From Pontibacter ramchanderi (lineage in GTDB: Bacteria; Bacteroidota; Bacteroidia; Cytophagales; Hymenobacteraceae), in NCBI RefSeq assembly GCF_002846395.1, contig NZ_PJMU01000004.1, forward strand, positions 1 to 64,000: DNA of 64,000 nt. The letters run 5' to 3'. The position numbers were made by a program, and so were the translations under genes. This document shows, one piece after another, positions 17,841 through 26,340 of the stretch (positions are counted from its first letter, which is position 1; each line of letters starts with the position of its first letter). The notes beneath the pieces are model-generated. The model saw only the letters and a program-made list of their open reading frames with translations. It searched no databases and was not told the DNA's origin.

Positions 17841-20800
17841 TCAACTACACCCCAAACTATTCCCACAGTTCAGGCACTTGTAGCATGTGCCGGAGCGGAT
17901 GGTGATGTGGCCGCAGACGTTGCAGATGGGGGCATCGCCCATCATGCTGGCCAGCACCTGCTGGGTCTGTTCCATCAGCACGGTGCGGCTCTGCGAAACC
18001 AGGGTATAGCCATTGGCTCTCCCGTCGGTGACTGGCTCGGGCTGGGCCACTGGCTTTATTACGGCAGGTATAGCCGCGGCAACGGGCGGGGCGGGTGCTT
18101 CTGTTTTCTCACGCGGTACATGCACGAGGTCTTCGCGCTGCAGGTACTCGTAGCCGAGGAGGCGGAAGAGGTAGTCGAAGACCGAGGTGGCAGACTTGAT
18201 GTTGGGGTGCTCCACACGGCCCGCCGGCTCGAAGCGGGTAAACGTGAAGCGGTTCACAAACTCTTCCAGCGGCACGCCATACTGCAGCCCCAGCGACACC
18301 GAAATGGCGAAACAGTTGAGGATGGAGCGGAACGAGGCGCCCTCCTTGTACATGTCGATGAACACTTCGCCCAGCTCGCCGTTCGGGTACTCACCCGTGC
18401 GGATGTACACGGTATGGCCGTCAATCTTAGCTTTCTGAGTGAAACCGTTGCGCTTGTCGGGCAGTTTGCGGCGCTCCACCATGTGGGCCAGTTGCTTACG
18501 GAACGGCTCGTTGGCGGCGTCTTCCAGAATGGCCTTGGCCGCCTGCAACACCTGTTCGGCGCTGATGCTGTTGTCGGTCTGCGGCGCTTCCGCGTCGGGT
18601 GCTGCGTCGGTTTCGGCTTTCTTGCTGCCCGACGAGAGCGGCTGCGAAAGCTTGCTGCCGTCGCGGTAAATCGAACAGGCTTTCAGGCCCAGCTCCCATG
18701 ACAGGTGGTAGCAACGGGCCACTTCTTCGCGGGTGGTTTCGTTGGGCAGGTTGATGGTTTTGGAGATGGCCCCCGAAATGAAGGGCTGCACCGCTGCCAT
18801 CATCTGGATGTGCCCCTCTGGTCGGATAAAGCGCTTGCCTTTCTGTCCGCACTTGTTGGCGCAGTCGAACACAGGGTAATGCTCCTCACGCAGGTAGGGA
18901 GCCCCCTCAGTGGTCATGGTGCCGCAGATGTAGTCACTGGCTTCTTCTATTTCTTTATAGGTATAGCCCAGCGCGCGGAGCAGGTTGAAGTCAGGCAGCC
19001 TGTAAAGCTCAGGCACAAAACCCAGTCGCTGCAAAGTGGCCTCGCCCAGGGTATAGACGCTGAACAGAGAGGCCACATCGTAAGCCGTCGGCAGGGCCGC
19101 TTCCAGTTGCTGCACCTCCTCTCTGGTAAAGCCCTTTTCCAGCAAGGCTTTTTCGTTGATGTGCGGAGCGCCTTTGAATGTCGCGTGGCCTTTGGCGTAG
19201 TTCACGATGGCCTGCAGCTCGGCTTCGGTATAGCCCAGTTTGCGAAGCGCGGCAGGTATAGACTGGTTGATGATTTTGAAATAACCGCCTCCCGCCAGCT
19301 TCTTGTACTTCACCAGCGCAAAGTCAGGCTCCACGCCCGTGGTATCGCAGTCCATCAGCAAACCGATGGTGCCCGTCGGGGCGATGACCGTAGCCTGCGC
19401 ATTGCGGTAGCCGTGCTTTTCGCCCAGTTCCAGCGCTTCGTCCCACGCCTGGCAGGCGGCAAGGTATAGGTAATCGGGGCAGAGGGCAGGGGCGAGGGGC
19501 TGCGCAGGTATAGACAAGCCTTCGTAAGCTTCGGGCTGGTTGTGCGCGGCCGCACGGTGGTTGCGGATGATGCGCAGCATGGCTTCTGCGTTGGGTTTAT
19601 ACTTCGGAAAAGCCCCCAGTTCGGCGGCCATCTCGGCAGAAGTCGCATAAGCCGTACCCGTCATAATCGCGGTGAGCGCGGCGGCCACGGTGCGGGCTTC
19701 GTCGCTGTCGTAGGCGAGGCCCTGCACCATCAGCAAAGCACCGAGGTTGGCATAGCCGAGGCCGATGGTGCGGTAATCGTAGGAGCGCTGCGCCACTTCT
19801 TCGGAGGGGAACTGCGCCATCAGCACCGAAATCTCCAGCACCATGGTCCAGAGGCGGCAGGCGTGACGGTAGGCGGCCACATCAAAGGTCTGCGTGGCTT
19901 CATCGAAAAAGCGAATCAGGTTGAGCGAGGCGAGGTTGCAGGCTGTGTTGTCGAGGAACATGTACTCCGAGCACGGGTTGGACGCCCGTATCGGTCCTTC
20001 GGCGGGACAGGTATGCCACTCGTTAATTGTCGTGTCGAACTGCAGTCCAGGGTCGGCGCAGGACCAGGCGGCGTCGGCAATTTGGTCCCACAGCTCGCGG
20101 GCAGGTATAGCCTTCACCACCTTGCCAGTGGAGCGGGCACGCAGGTGCCAGGGTTCGTTGTTATTCAGTGCCTTAAAAAAGGAGTTCGGCACCCGCACCG
20201 AGTTGTTCGAGTTCTGGCCCGACACGGTCTGGTAGGCTTCGCCGTTGTAGTCGGCCGAGTAGCCCGCCGCAATCAGGGCCGCCACTTTTTTCTCTTCTTC
20301 TTTTTTCCAGTTTATAAACTCCACAATCTCGGGGTGATCCAAATCGAGGCACACCATTTTAGCCGCCCGCCTTGTCGTGCCACCCGACTTAATCGCCCCT
20401 GCCGCACGGTCGCCAATCTTCAGGAAAGACATCAGTCCTGAAGAGCTGCCGCCACCACCCAGCGCTTCGTCCTTGCCGCGGATGTTGGAGAAGTTGGTGC
20501 CCACGCCCGAGCCATACTTAAATATGCGGGCTTCCTGCACCCACAAGTCCATAATGCCACCTTTGTTCACCAGGTCATCGTCCACGGCCAATATAAAACA
20601 GGCATGCGGCTGCGGACGCTCGTAGGCCGAGGTCGACTCCTGCAGCTTTTCGGTTTTGGGGTCTATATAATAGTGTCCCTGCGCCTTGCCCTTTAATTTA
20701 TAGGAGCTGTAGAGGCCCGTGTTAAACCACTGCGGGGAGTTGGGTGCGGCGTACTGTCCGAGGAGCATGTACACCAGTTCGTCATAGAACGCCTGCGCGT

Positions 20801-21140
20801 CTTCTTTGGTCCTAAAATAACCATGGCCTTCGCCCCACGAGCGCCAGCAATCAGCCAGACGGTGGACCACCTGTTTCACCGATTTCTCGGGGCCCTTGCT
20901 GCCGTCGGGCTGCGGCACGCCCGCCTTGCGCAGGTACTTCTGGGCGAGTATGTCGGTGGCAATCTGCGACCATGTAACAGGCACTTCCACATCCTGTATC
21001 TCGGCCACTATACTACCAGTGGGATCACGGATGGTGGAGGACCTTTTTTCGTAGTCGAACAAGGCATATGGGCTCCCACCTTTTTGGGTGAAGAAGCGGG
21101 AAACAGCCAGACCGCTGGCTCGGGGACTTCCTTTTTTCAT
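17841..21140 (-). CDS. nrdJ: Adenosylcobalamin-dependent (class II) ribonucleotide reductase
   Basis: 1099 aa. Reduces ribonucleotides to deoxyribonucleotides with a cobalamin-derived radical, so it works with or without oxygen. The catalytic barrel shows PQPHACFILAVDDDL with the first redox Cys, then SNPCSEYMFLDNTACNLASL with the NxCxE active site (about residue 400) and the second half GTIGLLMDCDTTG. A TSCPD-type domain follows (about 880-990). The C-terminus has a four-cysteine zinc-type tail (CNVCG...CYKCLNCG) like long NrdJ forms. No cobalamin riboswitch was seen in the 194-bp divergent gap upstream. A clear terminator follows the gene. At least nine GGTATAG/CTATACC words lie inside it. 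Confidence 0.97.
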   Translation of the reverse strand: MKKGSPRASGLAVSRFFTQKGGSPYALFDYEKRSSTIRDPTGSIVAEIQDVEVPVTWSQIATDILAQKYLRKAGVPQPDGSKGPEKSVKQVVHRLADCWRSWGEGHGYFRTKEDAQAFYDELVYMLLGQYAAPNSPQWFNTGLYSSYKLKGKAQGHYYIDPKTEKLQESTSAYERPQPHACFILAVDDDLVNKGGIMDLWVQEARIFKYGSGVGTNFSNIRGKDEALGGGGSSSGLMSFLKIGDRAAGAIKSGGTTRRAAKMVCLDLDHPEIVEFINWKKEEEKKVAALIAAGYSADYNGEAYQTVSGQNSNNSVRVPNSFFKALNNNEPWHLRARSTGKVVKAIPARELWDQIADAAWSCADPGLQFDTTINEWHTCPAEGPIRASNPCSEYMFLDNTACNLASLNLIRFFDEATQTFDVAAYRHACRLWTMVLEISVLMAQFPSEEVAQRSYDYRTIGLGYANLGALLMVQGLAYDSDEARTVAAALTAIMTGTAYATSAEMAAELGAFPKYKPNAEAMLRIIRNHRAAAHNQPEAYEGLSIPAQPLAPALCPDYLYLAACQAWDEALELGEKHGYRNAQATVIAPTGTIGLLMDCDTTGVEPDFALVKYKKLAGGGYFKIINQSIPAALRKLGYTEAELQAIVNYAKGHATFKGAPHINEKALLEKGFTREEVQQLEAALPTAYDVASLFSVYTLGEATLQRLGFVPELYRLPDFNLLRALGYTYKEIEEASDYICGTMTTEGAPYLREEHYPVFDCANKCGQKGKRFIRPEGHIQMMAAVQPFISGAISKTINLPNETTREEVARCYHLSWELGLKACSIYRDGSKLSQPLSSGSKKAETDAAPDAEAPQTDNSISAEQVLQAAKAILEDAANEPFRKQLAHMVERRKLPDKRNGFTQKAKIDGHTVYIRTGEYPNGELGEVFIDMYKEGASFRSILNCFAISVSLGLQYGVPLEEFVNRFTFTRFEPAGRVEHPNIKSATSVFDYLFRLLGYEYLQREDLVHVPREKTEAPAPPVAAAIPAVIKPVAQPEPVTDGRANGYTLVSQSRTVLMEQTQQVLASMMGDAPICNVCGHITIRSGTCYKCLNCGNSLGCS

Positions 21141-21334
21141 AAGGCTTGTTTTAAATTTTAAGTGCTGAATATGAATGATTTATGAAATATCGTGAACTGC
21201 TATATAGGATGCTGTAAATGTAGAGAATAAATATTTAAGAAAAAAAGACCTTTTTATCTTTTATATCTGATTCCTCGTACATACCTTTACATCGGCAATC
21301 ATTTACAACCTACTCAAAATTTTAAAACAACACC

Positions 21335-22291
21335 ATGGAAACCATAGAAAAATTAGATGTAACGGTACTGGAGCCGCGCATGAAACACCCGACCATTTTT
21401 AACTGGTTCGACAACCTGAATGGCGGCGAGGCTTTCGTGATTCACAACGACCACGACCCGAAGCCGCTGTACTACCAGTTGCTCGGCGAGCGCGGCAATA
21501 CCTTTAAGTGGGAGTACCTGTTGCAGGGCCCCGAAATCTGGGAAGTGAAAATCTCGAAACTCACACAAGAGGAGGGAGAGACCGTGGGCGAGCTGGTGGC
21601 AAAAGACTACCGCAAGGCGCAGGTGTTCAAAAAATACGGCATCGACTTTTGCTGCGGCGGCAAGAAATCGCTGAAGCAGGTGTGCGAAGAAAAAGGCATC
21701 AACCCCGAAGTGGTAGAAAACGAGCTGAACGCTATACCTGAAACAGGCAGCGCCACCACACGTGGCAACGAGTACGAAAAATGGAGCCTGAGCTTCCTCG
21801 GCGACTACATCGTGAACATGCACCACAGCTATGTGCGTGAAGCCATCCCTACACTTTATGAATATACCACCAAAGTAGCCCGTGTGCACGGCAGCCGTCA
21901 CCCGGAGGTGATTGAAGTGGCCAAGCACTTTGTAAACATCGCCAACGAGCTGGAGGCCCACATGCCGAAAGAAGAGCGCGTGCTGTTCCCCTTCATCAAG
22001 CAACTGGAAGAAGCCCAGAAGAGCGGCGTGAAAATAGACCGTCCCGCATTCGGCAGCATCCAGAACCCGATCAACATGATGGAGATGGAGCACGAAGCCG
22101 CCGGCGACGAACTGGCCGCCATCCGCACCCTGACCAACGACTACACCCTGCCAGCCGACGCCTGCGCGACCTACCGCGTGATGTTCTCGAAGCTGCAGGA
22201 ATTCGAGGAAGACCTGCACCGCCACATCCACCTGGAGAACAACGTGCTGTTCCCGAAAGCGCTTGAGCTGGAGAAAGAGGTGCTGAAGTAA
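21335..22291 (+). CDS. ric: Iron-sulfur cluster repair di-iron protein (RIC/YtfE/ScdA) with DUF2249
   Basis: 318 aa, cytoplasmic. Three parts are visible: an N-terminal DUF2249 domain (about 5-75), the short ScdA_N domain with KYGIDFCCGGKKSLKQVC (about 102-119), and a hemerythrin-like four-helix di-iron domain (about 140-315) with HHSYVRE, HMPKEERVLFPF, MEHEAAGDEL and HIHLENNVLFPKAL as His/Glu ligand segments. RIC proteins restore [Fe-S] clusters damaged by NO or peroxide. DUF2249 fused in front is less usual than the plain YtfE form. It is the first gene of a co-directional block of NO/Fe-S genes and diverges from nrdJ across 194 bp. Confidence 0.93.
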   Translation: METIEKLDVTVLEPRMKHPTIFNWFDNLNGGEAFVIHNDHDPKPLYYQLLGERGNTFKWEYLLQGPEIWEVKISKLTQEEGETVGELVAKDYRKAQVFKKYGIDFCCGGKKSLKQVCEEKGINPEVVENELNAIPETGSATTRGNEYEKWSLSFLGDYIVNMHHSYVREAIPTLYEYTTKVARVHGSRHPEVIEVAKHFVNIANELEAHMPKEERVLFPFIKQLEEAQKSGVKIDRPAFGSIQNPINMMEMEHEAAGDELAAIRTLTNDYTLPADACATYRVMFSKLQEFEEDLHRHIHLENNVLFPKALELEKEVLK

Positions 22292-22304
22292 TACCCCACC
22301 CCAG

Positions 22305-22328
22305 CCCTCCCCTAAGAACAGGGGAGGG
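22305..22328. repeat. C/G-rich hairpin after ric
   Basis: CCCTCCCCT (22305-22313) pairs with AGGGGAGGG (22320-22328) over a 6-base loop. It lies 13 bp past the ric stop codon but has no U-run behind it, so it may be a weak terminator or a repeat. A related hairpin occurs at 22506-22529. Confidence 0.5.
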
Positions 22329-22336
22329 AGTTAAGT

Positions 22337-22458
22337 GCCCTCGCTCGCGTCCCGCGAGTGTGAGCTATTCGGCGGACTCTGGCCGCTAGTTTGTGTCTGT
22401 CGGCACAGGTGGCGAGACGCCACCAAATGTCTCACACTCGCGGGACGCGAGCGAGGGC
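22337..22458. repeat. Palindromic MITE-like element, copy 1
   Basis: Arms of 28 bp (22337-22364 and 22431-22458) are perfect inverted complements, beginning GCCCTCGCTCGCGTCCCGCG. The 66-base centre includes GCGGACTCTGGCCGC and TGTCGGCACAGGTGG. The same element, inverted and more diverged, occurs at 23880-24000. It has no coding capacity, so it fits a REP/MITE-type mobile or structural repeat. Confidence 0.8.
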
Positions 22459-22505
22459 GAAGAGAGACAAGCGAGAGCAAGAAAGTATTTAACCCTTTCC
22501 TAACT

Positions 22506-22529
22506 CCCCCTCCTGTTTTTAGGAGGGGG
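22506..22529. repeat. C/G-rich hairpin before the hemerythrin gene
   Basis: CCCCCTCCT (22506-22514) pairs with AGGAGGGGG (22521-22529), loop GTTTTT. Together with 22305-22328 it brackets the palindromic element. It ends 26 bp before the next start codon and may affect translation or end upstream transcription. Confidence 0.5.
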
Positions 22530-22555
22530 TCGGGGGGAGGTAAAACACCACCACT

Positions 22556-23056
22556 ATGACTACTGCAACCAAACCACTGAAACGCGACAAGAGCCTGATA
22601 CCGCTCTCACGGGAGCACCACTTCGGGCTGTTGTTCTGCTGGAAACTGAAACAAGGTTTAGCCAACGGCACATCGCTGGAAATCATGCGCCAGTACATCC
22701 AGTATTTCTGGAAAAATGTACTGAAAGCACACTGCCGCGAAGAGGAAATTATTCTCAAAAGACTGCTGCCCAAAGACGATGTGATGTCAGCGCGTCTGCA
22801 CGAAGAGCACCAACTAATCGAAGCGATCATTGGCCTGATCAACAAGCAAAAAACCGTGAACACCTCGCTGGTGGCAACATTGCAACAGGACCTGACCGAC
22901 CACATCCGCTGGGAAGAACGCGAGCTGTTCCCTTACCTGCAAACCGTGGCTGACCCGGAGGAACTGTCCGACGTGGGCAGACTGCTGGAGCATGACCTGC
23001 AGGAGCCGAAAGATGAGTTTGAGCCCGCTTTCTGGGAGAACAAAAAGGTAGCCTGA
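22556..23056 (+). CDS. Hemerythrin domain-containing protein
   Basis: 166 aa, cytoplasmic, a single hemerythrin-like four-helix bundle. Probable di-iron ligands sit in SREHHFGLLF (about 19-28), HCREEEIILKRLLP (about 60-73), HEEHQLIEAI (about 82-91) and HIRWEERELFPYL (about 118-130). Such proteins bind O2, NO or iron. It follows ric and is 2 bp from the next gene, so it is probably translated together with the DUF1858-DUF2249 protein. This is the second hemerythrin-type protein of the cluster. Confidence 0.9.
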   Translation: MTTATKPLKRDKSLIPLSREHHFGLLFCWKLKQGLANGTSLEIMRQYIQYFWKNVLKAHCREEEIILKRLLPKDDVMSARLHEEHQLIEAIIGLINKQKTVNTSLVATLQQDLTDHIRWEERELFPYLQTVADPEELSDVGRLLEHDLQEPKDEFEPAFWENKKVA

Positions 23057-23058
23057 CC

Positions 23059-23877
23059 ATGGAACTCTCTGCCACCACCCGGATCTCGACCATTCTGCGG
23101 GAGAACCCTGCGGCGATCGAGGCCATCGTGTCGATCAACAGGCACTTCGAGAAGCTGCGGAACCCCGTGCTGCGCAAGGTGCTGGCATCGCGCGTGACAA
23201 TCGCCGATGCCGCCCGCATAGGCAAGTGCCGGGTGGAGGATTTTTATGAAAAGCTGGAACCACTTGGCTTCAGCGTCGCGTCAAAACCAACATACAACAA
23301 AAGGGCCATCCCCATGGAAACAGATGTTTTGGAAAGACCCGCCTTTATGGTGAATCTAATAGAAAGCAACACCATTGTGCTGGACGTGCGCGACACCATC
23401 ACCAAAGGCGACGACCCATTCCTGCAGATCATGGATGCAGTGAACAAGCTGAGTCCTGAGCAAGTGCTGTGCATTGTGAACACTTTTGAACCAATTCCGC
23501 TAATTGCGATCGTGCGTCCCAAAGGCTTCGAGTACTATACCGAAACGTTGGGGCCATCGCTGGTGAGGACCTATTTCAAACGAGAATCTGCCGGAGAAAA
23601 AGTAGAAATAGCGAAAGTTACCACTGAGGAAAACGTTGATGAACTGGTCAGCAGGTATAGCGGCAAGCTACAGCGCATTGACGTGCGGCAGATGGAAATG
23701 CCCCAGCCGATGGTGTCTATATTGAGTGCGTTGGAGACGCTGCCAGCCGACGAGGCTCTTTACGTGCAGCACCGCAAAGTGCCACAGTTTCTCTTGCCAC
23801 AACTGACAGAGCGGGGCTTTAAGGTGAGCATAAAAGAAGTAGGGCCGAATCAGGTGTATTTGTTGATATATAGGTAA
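23059..23877 (+). CDS. DUF1858 / tandem DUF2249 protein
   Basis: 272 aa, soluble. The N-terminal 65 residues fit DUF1858 (TRISTILRENPAAIEAI). Two DUF2249-type domains follow, at about 97-165 (IVLDVRDTITKGDDPFLQIM) and about 205-270 (RIDVRQMEMPQPMVSIL). DUF2249 is small, related to the TusA/SirA-like fold, and recurs with hemerythrin, Rrf2 and NO-reductase genes. The exact function is unknown. The start codon lies 2 bp after the hemerythrin stop, and the same DUF2249 domain is fused to the RIC protein two genes earlier, so a shared role in the NO/Fe-S response is likely. Confidence 0.8.
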   Translation: MELSATTRISTILRENPAAIEAIVSINRHFEKLRNPVLRKVLASRVTIADAARIGKCRVEDFYEKLEPLGFSVASKPTYNKRAIPMETDVLERPAFMVNLIESNTIVLDVRDTITKGDDPFLQIMDAVNKLSPEQVLCIVNTFEPIPLIAIVRPKGFEYYTETLGPSLVRTYFKRESAGEKVEIAKVTTEENVDELVSRYSGKLQRIDVRQMEMPQPMVSILSALETLPADEALYVQHRKVPQFLLPQLTERGFKVSIKEVGPNQVYLLIYR

Positions 23878-23879
23878 AA

Positions 23880-24000
23880 GCCCTCGCTCGCCTCTGGCGA
23901 ATGTGAGTTACCCAGTGGCTTCCCGGCACTTGTGCCGACAGGTTCATATCAAAGCGGCCAAGTCCGCCCGATAGCTCACACTCGCAGGACGCGATCGGAG
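23880..24000. repeat. Palindromic MITE-like element, copy 2 (inverted)
   Basis: Outer arms start GCCCTCGCTCGCCTCTGGCG at 23880 and end CTCACACTCGCAGGACGCGA at 23975-23994. Read on the minus strand, its centre (CTATCGGGCGGACTTGGCCG, then TGTCGGCACAAGTG) matches copy 1 at 22365-22430. It is therefore the same element in the opposite direction, with decayed arms. It starts 3 bp after the stop of the DUF1858-DUF2249 gene. Confidence 0.75.
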
Positions 24001-24039
24001 ATACGAGTGCGTTTATACTGGACTAATGCTGTCTTTTCG

Positions 24040-24128
24040 AATGACTTTTGTCATTTCGACCATCGGGAGAAATCTGGAAATTGTGAACAAAATCAATGAT
24101 CCAGGTCTCGCAATTCTTTCGAGATGAC
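24040..24128. repeat. REP-like inverted repeat with an AATGAC-N4-GTCATT dyad
   Basis: GTCATTTCGACCATCGGGAG (from 24050) and the reverse complement of GCAATTCTTTCGAGATGAC (ending 24128) form an imperfect inverted repeat of about 28-bp arms. A perfect dyad AATGAC-TTTT-GTCATT (24040-24055) overlaps the left arm. Repeats beginning GTCATTTCGA are common intergenic elements in this bacterial group, so the dyad may belong to the repeat rather than be an operator. Confidence 0.55.
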
Positions 24129-24196
24129 ATATAAGGCTTGTAGCATGTAATACCAAACCATTAACATTCAACAACCAACAATAAACAATTCAAGTC

Positions 24197-25525
24197 ATGA
24201 GCGCCGCTACTACTTCCAATTCACCACCCAAATGGCTTGTGCTGCCGCACTATGCGTTTGCGGCGGTGGCCTTTGTGGTGCTGTGTTTGCTGCTGGTTTT
24301 CTCAACCGACGCCTTCGGTGGGCACTACTTTCACCCGAAGCTGCTCACACTCACGCACGTGGCGGCGCTGGGTTGGGCAACCATGATCATCTTCGGATCA
24401 GTCTACCAACTGCTGCCGGTGGTGCTGGAGGTGCGGCTTTACAGCGAAAAGCTCGGAACATGGGCCTTTGCGCTGCTGGCCATGGGCACAATCCTACTCA
24501 CTGTTGCTTTCTGGAATTTCTGGGTGGGTACGATCATGCATATTGCGGCCTGTTTGCTCTTTGTTGCCTTTTCGCTCTTTGCCATCAATGTGGTGCAGAC
24601 GACACGGCAGGTGAAAAAGTGGGGGATCGAGGCTGACTTTATGGTTACTTCGGTGGTTTGGCTCGTGGCTACTGGTTTGGTAGGCGTATTGATGGTTTTC
24701 AACTTTCAGTATCCTTTCCTGCCGCAGGACCATGTGCATTATCTGAAGTTGCATGCGCACCTGGGTATGGCGGGTTGGTTCCTGTTGCTGATCGTGGGCG
24801 TTGGTTCTAAACTGATTCCAATGTTTTTGCTGGCGCACCCCGAAGATACCAGAAGCCTGAACTGGAGCTATTACCTGATCAACGGTGGGCTGGTACTTTT
24901 TGCCATGGATCACCTGTTCCTGCATACGGGTTACAATGCCCTGTATGCGGCTATGGTAGTGGCCGGCATCGCTAGTTTTCTATATTTCCTGTACCAGGCC
25001 AAGTGCCTCGGCAAACGGCCCGATCTGGATCTGGGTATGAAACAGACCTTCGTGGCACTTGCCCTCTTGGTGCTGCCTATCGTGCTGGTATTCATCGTAA
25101 CGCTTCAGTTTGGCTTGCCGCAAGGCCTGCTGTCGGCGCTATACCTGGTGTACGGGCTCTCGATCTTCTTCGGCTTCGTGTCGGCGCTGATCCTGGGGCA
25201 GACCTTCAAAACGCTGCCATTCATTGTCTGGATGCACAGCTACGAAGATTATGTCGGACGATTTAAGACGCCTATGCCCAAGGACCTGTATAGCGTGGCG
25301 CTGCTGCGCTGGCAGAACATCACCTATATTGTCGGGCTGGTGACCTTGCTGGCAGGCGTGTTGCTGGCCGAGCAAAGCGTGATCCTGTTGGGGGCAGTGC
25401 TGCTGAGTGTAGCTGCGGCGCTGTATGCCGGTAATGTATTTAAGGTGCTGCTGCACAAGGTGAAAGATTTAAAACCATTCGGATATGAAAACGCAGGAAC
25501 AGGAGCTCGTCAACGAAGCGTATGA
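24197..25525 (+). CDS. Heme-copper-oxidase subunit I-like 12-span membrane protein
   Basis: 442 aa with about twelve hydrophobic helices. Two related segments stand out: THVAALGWATMIIFGSVYQL then LP (about 53-74) and AHLGMAGWFLLLIVGVGSKL then IP (about 187-208). Each has His four to five residues before Gly-Trp and ends in Leu/Ile-Pro, so the protein looks internally duplicated. This resembles cytochrome oxidase/NorB subunit I-like and NnrS-like membrane proteins that bind heme through His, but the full six-His catalytic set is not obvious. Set among NO-repair genes, it could be a NO reductase-like enzyme or a NO-stress protein. It overlaps the next gene by 41 bp. Confidence 0.65.
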   Translation: MSAATTSNSPPKWLVLPHYAFAAVAFVVLCLLLVFSTDAFGGHYFHPKLLTLTHVAALGWATMIIFGSVYQLLPVVLEVRLYSEKLGTWAFALLAMGTILLTVAFWNFWVGTIMHIAACLLFVAFSLFAINVVQTTRQVKKWGIEADFMVTSVVWLVATGLVGVLMVFNFQYPFLPQDHVHYLKLHAHLGMAGWFLLLIVGVGSKLIPMFLLAHPEDTRSLNWSYYLINGGLVLFAMDHLFLHTGYNALYAAMVVAGIASFLYFLYQAKCLGKRPDLDLGMKQTFVALALLVLPIVLVFIVTLQFGLPQGLLSALYLVYGLSIFFGFVSALILGQTFKTLPFIVWMHSYEDYVGRFKTPMPKDLYSVALLRWQNITYIVGLVTLLAGVLLAEQSVILLGAVLLSVAAALYAGNVFKVLLHKVKDLKPFGYENAGTGARQRSV

Positions 25526-25805
25526 GGCGCTCAAGTACATCATCGATCCTGAGATCGGTATAAACATTGTGGACCTTGGGCTTGTATACAAGGTGACGCT
25601 CAAAGAAGAGGAGGAGAAGCTGCACATTGAGCTGACGCTCACTACGCCGGGTTGCCCGATGAGTGGAACAATCACAACGGCGGCTGAGCAAATGTTGCAC
25701 AAGCGCTTTCCGAATCTGGAGATAGAAGTGGAACTGGTGTGGCTCCCGCAGTGGACACCCGAGATGATAAGTGAAGAAGGCATGCGATTACTGGGAAATA
25801 CCTGA
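25485..25805 (+). CDS. MIP18-family (DUF59) Fe-S cluster assembly factor
   Basis: 106 aa, soluble. It matches the MIP18/DUF59 family: DPEIGINIVDLGLVYKV (about 20-36) and TTPGCPMSGTI, with the conserved Cys in the TxxGCP loop (about 52-60). Relatives (SufT, PaaD-type, human CIAO2) help mature Fe-S proteins. Its start lies inside the preceding membrane-protein gene, in another frame, which suggests coupled translation. Followed after 42 bp by an Rrf2 regulator and then nadA, which encodes an Fe-S enzyme, it probably acts in cluster delivery or repair. Confidence 0.92.
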   Translation: MKTQEQELVNEAYEALKYIIDPEIGINIVDLGLVYKVTLKEEEEKLHIELTLTTPGCPMSGTITTAAEQMLHKRFPNLEIEVELVWLPQWTPEMISEEGMRLLGNT

Positions 25806-25847
25806 TAAATTTGCAGGCTGGAGCAAGAAATTAGAAAGGACAAGGTT

Positions 25848-26321
25848 ATGCTTTCGAAAACAACAGAATACGCCCTGCGGTCTATCGTGTACATCGCGAT
25901 GGCTGACGATGAAGGAAAGCGGGTAGGTATAAAGGAAATCGCAAACGAGCTGGAACTGCCGGCTCACTTTATGGGCAAGATCCTGCAGGACATGGTGCGC
26001 AAAGGCGTCATCGCGTCTATCAAAGGTCCGCACGGTGGCTTTTTCCTGCATCGCCCGGCCAGCGAGATCAACCTGTTGGAGGTAGTGCGCATTATCGATG
26101 GGCTCGAAGCTTTCAAGAAATGTGGGATGGGCATGAAGCAATGCTCCGATAAACACCCTTGTCCGCTCCACGACGAGATCAAGGTATACCGTGACCACCT
26201 GCTGCAAGTGTTCCGCGACAAGACCATCCAGAGTCTTGTAGACGATGTGAAAACCGGAAAATATTTCATCAAAAACCAACCCGAAACCTTGCTGAACGGC
26301 CAAGCCCAAGGCATAGTTTAA
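25848..26321 (+). CDS. Rrf2-family regulator (NsrR/IscR-like)
   Basis: 157 aa. The N-terminal winged helix has the Rrf2 signature TTEYALRSIVYIA, then IKEIANELELPAHFMGKIL (recognition region) and IKGPHGGFFL (wing). Three cysteines at 92, 99 and 105 (CGMGMKQC, then SDKHPC) are spaced like those binding the NO-sensitive [Fe-S] cluster in NsrR and IscR. It therefore probably senses NO or cluster status and represses neighbouring genes. It lies 19 bp before nadA, inside the Fe-S/NO block. Cluster content and target sites are inferred. Confidence 0.92.
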   Translation: MLSKTTEYALRSIVYIAMADDEGKRVGIKEIANELELPAHFMGKILQDMVRKGVIASIKGPHGGFFLHRPASEINLLEVVRIIDGLEAFKKCGMGMKQCSDKHPCPLHDEIKVYRDHLLQVFRDKTIQSLVDDVKTGKYFIKNQPETLLNGQAQGIV

Positions 26322-26340
26322 AACAACCCTAAACATACAA

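Noticed and set aside
17907..20441. Long open frames antisense to nrdJ
   Set aside because: Typical shadow frames of a GC-rich gene; no recognisable domains.
21141..21334. Cobalamin riboswitch before nrdJ
   Set aside because: No B12-box-like sequence or matching fold was seen in the short divergent gap.
21353..22231. 292-codon frame antisense to ric
   Set aside because: Shadow of the real gene, which has three clear domains on the plus strand.
24040..24055. AATGAC-N4-GTCATT dyad as an operator for the oxidase-like gene
   Set aside because: It overlaps a REP-like repeat beginning GTCATTTCGA, so it is more simply part of that repeat.
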